The translations under genes and the position numbers were made by a program. The notes under the pieces were generated by a model. That model did not search any database, had not been told where the DNA came from, and saw only the letters and a list, made by a program, of their open reading frames with translations. From Nitrospirae bacterium RIFCSPLOW2_12_42_9 (GTDB taxonomy: Bacteria > Nitrospirota > 9FT-COMBO-42-15 > HDB-SIOI813): 9,285 bases of DNA. The number at the start of each line of letters is the position of its first letter. Within the stretch, counting starts at the first letter, position 1. This document shows, one piece after another, positions 7,470 to 9,285 of the stretch. The stretch covers positions 1-9,285 of the forward strand of contig MHER01000202.1 in assembly GCA_001805205.1 (NCBI GenBank). The letters run 5' to 3'.

Positions 7470-8701
7470 AATATATTAAGAAAGACAGATTACTCCTGGT
7501 TGTGGTTTTTGGTCTTGTAGCATTAAGCCTGATTATGATATATAGTGCCAGTGCAATTATGGCCATGAGAAATTACGGAGACTCCTTTTATTTCCTCAAG
7601 AAACAGATTATATGGGCAGTAATATCTGCCACTGCTATGCTGCTGATATCACGTATTGATATGGATATATGGAAAAGATATTCCTTCCTGCTCATCGCTG
7701 TATCCTGCATATTACTCGTGCTTGTATTAATACCGGGCATTGGCTCTAAAATAAACAATGCAAAACGATGGTTCAGGATCGGACCCATCTCCTTTCAACC
7801 TTCTGAGTTCGCTAAATTATCTGTAATAATTTACCTGTCCTCATATTTAATAAGGAAAGGTGAGAAGATAAAAGAATTATCTCACGGGTTTCTGCCTCCT
7901 CTGGTAGTTGCCGGCCTGATATCCGGACTCATTGTTGTGGAACCGGACTTTGGCGCTGCCTTTGTCATTGGAGCAGGAACAGGTATTATGCTCTTTATAG
8001 GAGGTGCCCGCCTTATACATATCTCCGGTCTTTGCCTGGCCTTTCTTCCGGTTGCAATATTACTTGTTAAAAATATGGAATACAGGTGGAACAGGATCAA
8101 GGCCTTTATAAATCCATGGGAGGACCCTTCAGGTGTTGGGTATCAGATAGTTCAATCATTTTATTCCTTTGGCAAGGGAGGCCTGCTGGGTACGGGTGTT
8201 GGAGAAGGACGTCAAAAGCTATTTTTCCTCCCTGAGGCCCACACAGACTTTATATTTGCAGTAGTTGGTGAGGAGCTGGGGTTTGTCGGGAGTGTTTCTG
8301 TAACCATACTTTTTATTTTCTTCCTCTGGAGATGTCTCAAGATAATAAACAAACACCGGGGGTCATTTGAGGGATATTTAGCAACCGGAATCTCCCTCTT
8401 CTTCGGAATACAGATATTAGTAAACCTGTTTGTGGTAACAGGCCTGTTTCCAACAAAGGGTCTTGCCCTCCCCTTTCTAAGTTTTGGAGGAACATCCCTT
8501 CTGACAAATATGATCCTGGTGGGTATTCTATATGCAATATCCGGCCGGTCAACAGTAATATCTCAGATGGAAATGAATGGTTATAACTGGAAGTTTTCAC
8601 GAAAGATGTGTAACCTGCTGCCATTAAACAGGACAGGGAAAAACAGATTAACAGGTCAGGCTTCCAGCCTGACAGAGTCAAGCAAAATGCTTGACCTGTA
8701 A
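7445..8701 (+). CDS. ftsW: Septal peptidoglycan glycosyltransferase FtsW (SEDS family)
   Basis: A multi-pass inner-membrane SEDS protein that polymerises lipid II into septal glycan strands in complex with FtsI. The 418-aa product has about ten hydrophobic segments. Family motifs are MIYSASAIMA, RWFRIGPISFQPSEFAKL, VEPDFGAAFVI, SFGKGGLLGTGVGEGRQK, FLPEAHTDFIFAVVGEELG and GLFPTKGLALPFLSFGGTS. Asp268 in PEAHTDF matches the catalytic Asp of SEDS polymerases. RodA is a possible alternative, but the dcw context and the KGLALPFLSFGGTS segment favour FtsW. The start has AAGGAG at 7434-7439, five bases before the ATG and inside murD. The C-terminal cytoplasmic tail is odd: residues from about 404 to 418 are encoded by two palindromic repeats (8655-8673 and 8677-8695), and the stop follows at once. 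These residues are probably a repeat-derived extension rather than a conserved part. Confidence 0.95.
   Translation: METSANTIKYIKKDRLLLVVVFGLVALSLIMIYSASAIMAMRNYGDSFYFLKKQIIWAVISATAMLLISRIDMDIWKRYSFLLIAVSCILLVLVLIPGIGSKINNAKRWFRIGPISFQPSEFAKLSVIIYLSSYLIRKGEKIKELSHGFLPPLVVAGLISGLIVVEPDFGAAFVIGAGTGIMLFIGGARLIHISGLCLAFLPVAILLVKNMEYRWNRIKAFINPWEDPSGVGYQIVQSFYSFGKGGLLGTGVGEGRQKLFFLPEAHTDFIFAVVGEELGFVGSVSVTILFIFFLWRCLKIINKHRGSFEGYLATGISLFFGIQILVNLFVVTGLFPTKGLALPFLSFGGTSLLTNMILVGILYAISGRSTVISQMEMNGYNWKFSRKMCNLLPLNRTGKNRLTGQASSLTESSKMLDL
8655..8673. repeat. 19-nt palindromic repeat, copy 2 (inside ftsW 3' end)
   Basis: GTCAGGCTTCCAGCCTGAC has a perfect 8-bp stem (8655-8662 with 8666-8673) and a 3-nt loop. 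Compared with copy 1, stem position 8 changes from A to T and its partner from T to A, so pairing is kept while the sequence changes. It is translated as part of the FtsW C-terminus. Confidence 0.85.
8677..8695. repeat. 19-nt palindromic repeat, copy 3 (ftsW 3' end)
   Basis: GTCAAGCAAAATGCTTGAC has a perfect 8-bp stem (8677-8684 with 8688-8695) and an AAA loop. Compared with copy 1, stem position 5 is A instead of G and its partner is T instead of C, again a compensated change. It lies 3 bp after copy 2 and ends just before the ftsW stop codon. Confidence 0.85.
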
Positions 8702-8725
8702 TATAAATTGTTTAATAGTCAAGCA
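8688..8725 (+). promoter_or_regulatory. Possible alternative RNA hairpin before murG
   Basis: The 3' arm of palindrome copy 3 (8688-8695, TGCTTGAC) is also perfectly complementary to 8718-8725 (GTCAAGCA) in the half copy upstream of murG. That hairpin would have an 8-bp stem and a 22-nt loop and would end 2 nt before the murG ATG. It cannot coexist with the copy 3 hairpin. Ribosomes finishing ftsW (stop at 8699-8701) would cover the shared arm, so coupling of murG translation to ftsW is conceivable. Complementarity is seen; any regulatory role is inference. Confidence 0.3.
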
Positions 8726-8731
8726 AAATGC
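8717..8731. repeat. Partial repeat copy 4 supplying the murG start codon
   Basis: AGTCAAGCAAAATGC at 8717-8731 is a 15-nt exact direct repeat of 8676-8690, 41 bp downstream. It contains the left arm and loop of palindrome copy 3 and then diverges into murG coding sequence, so the right arm is missing. The ATG inside it (8728-8730) is the murG start. Confidence 0.75.
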
Positions 8732-9285
8732 GAGTATTGATAGCAGGAGGAGGCACCGGCGGACACCTTTATCCTGGCATAGCAGTTGCTGAGGAATTTT
8801 ATAAACAGGACAGTAAATCTGAGGTGTTGTTTGTGGGAACAGAAAAAGGGATAGAGACCAGGATATTGCCAAAACAGGGATATAAATTGGAGACAATCCC
8901 ATCAGGCGGGTTTATAAATAAAGACCTTTTCGCAAAGATGATCTCCGGTGTAAAAATAGTGAGTGGATTTATAAGATCATTCTCCATACTGATGAGATTT
9001 AAACCGGATGTGGTCATAGGTGTTGGCGGATATGCATCTGTACCCATGATGTCTGCTGCAGTAATGCTTAGATTTCCTACTGTAATATTAGAACAGAACC
9101 TCTTTCCCGGTCTGGCAAACAAGGTGTTATCCAGGATAGTGGACAGGGTGATAGTGGCATTTGAAGGTTCAAAAAAGTTTTTCAGGAGAGATGTGAATGT
9201 CTTTGGTAATCCTGTGAGACAGGTCATAATACAGAATGAGTATAAACCGGGGGGGACATTTACAGTCTTTGTCTTTGGGGGCAGT
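8728..9285 (+). CDS. murG: Lipid II synthase MurG (GlcNAc transferase), 3'-truncated
   Basis: A membrane-associated GT-B glycosyltransferase that adds GlcNAc from UDP-GlcNAc to lipid I, making lipid II. The window holds the first 186 codons, essentially the N-terminal acceptor-binding domain and the beginning of the C-terminal domain. It opens with MRVLIAGGGTGGHLYPG, containing the glycine-rich GGGTGGH (7-13). FVGTEKGIETRILPKQGY, VIGVGGYASVPM, EQNLFPGLANK and FGNPVR follow, all family motifs. The start at 8728 is fixed by the conserved N-terminus; an in-frame TAG lies at 8716-8718. Unusually, there is no Shine-Dalgarno-like sequence in the 26-bp gap after ftsW, and the ATG sits within a partial copy of the palindromic repeat. 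The frame is open to the window edge. Confidence 0.96.
   Translation, partial: MRVLIAGGGTGGHLYPGIAVAEEFYKQDSKSEVLFVGTEKGIETRILPKQGYKLETIPSGGFINKDLFAKMISGVKIVSGFIRSFSILMRFKPDVVIGVGGYASVPMMSAAVMLRFPTVILEQNLFPGLANKVLSRIVDRVIVAFEGSKKFFRRDVNVFGNPVRQVIIQNEYKPGGTFTVFVFGGS

Noticed and set aside
8655..8716. Intrinsic terminator after ftsW
   Set aside because: The hairpins are inside the coding sequence and are followed by mixed A/T sequence, not a run of Ts; murG follows after 26 bp.
8691..8718. Internal promoter for murG (TTGACC with TTTAAT or TAATAG)
   Set aside because: TTGACC resembles a -35 box, but the best -10 match (TTTAAT at 8711-8716) is only 14 bp away, and the well-spaced TAATAG is a poor match; TTGACC is also simply part of the palindrome.
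8799..9227. Antisense open frame opposite murG
   Set aside because: The + strand frame carries clear MurG motifs throughout; the antisense product has no recognisable motif.

Overview
The window is a stretch of a bacterial division and cell wall (dcw) cluster. All eight genes are on the + strand in the classic order ftsL (5' end cut off) - ftsI - murE - murF - mraY - murD - ftsW - murG (3' end cut off). The MurE carries the DNPR signature of meso-diaminopimelate-adding enzymes, which suggests a Gram-negative-type A1gamma peptidoglycan. The moderately low GC content and the style of FtsL (QRVNVIRLGYEIEDLKKEK) and MraY (LLYSLHEYHSFFNVFRYIT) recall Nitrospirota or Desulfobacterota-like bacteria. 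That placement is only an impression; no taxonomic marker is present.

Layout: 1-332 is the end of ftsL, overlapping ftsI (332-2065) by one base (TAATG). murE (2068-3567) follows after 2 bp. A 42-bp gap before murF (3610-5022) holds a perfect 19-nt palindrome. murF overlaps mraY (5022-6098) by one base (TGATG), murD (6108-7469) follows after 9 bp, and ftsW (7445-8701) starts 25 bp inside murD. A 26-bp gap leads to murG (8728 to the window edge). The tight packing indicates one polycistronic unit. I see no convincing internal promoter, terminator, RNA gene, mobile element or CRISPR array, and no gene-free stretch longer than 42 bp.

The genes work as one pathway. MurD, MurE and MurF add D-Glu, meso-DAP and D-Ala-D-Ala to the UDP-MurNAc precursor. 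MraY moves the product to undecaprenyl phosphate (lipid I) and MurG adds GlcNAc (lipid II). FtsW polymerises and FtsI cross-links the glycan at the septum, where FtsL helps recruit and activate the FtsW-FtsI pair.

No unknown system is evident. The non-routine feature is a family of 19-nt palindromes, GTCARGCW-NNN-WGCYTGAC. There is one copy in the murE-murF gap and two inside the 3' end of ftsW, where they encode the last residues of FtsW. A fourth, half copy supplies the ATG of murG. The stems differ between copies by paired, compensatory changes. The repeats around the ftsW-murG junction can form mutually exclusive hairpins, one ending 2 nt before the murG start, which has no Shine-Dalgarno sequence. 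A second point is a Gly-to-Val change in the otherwise conserved GDVGS motif of MraY.
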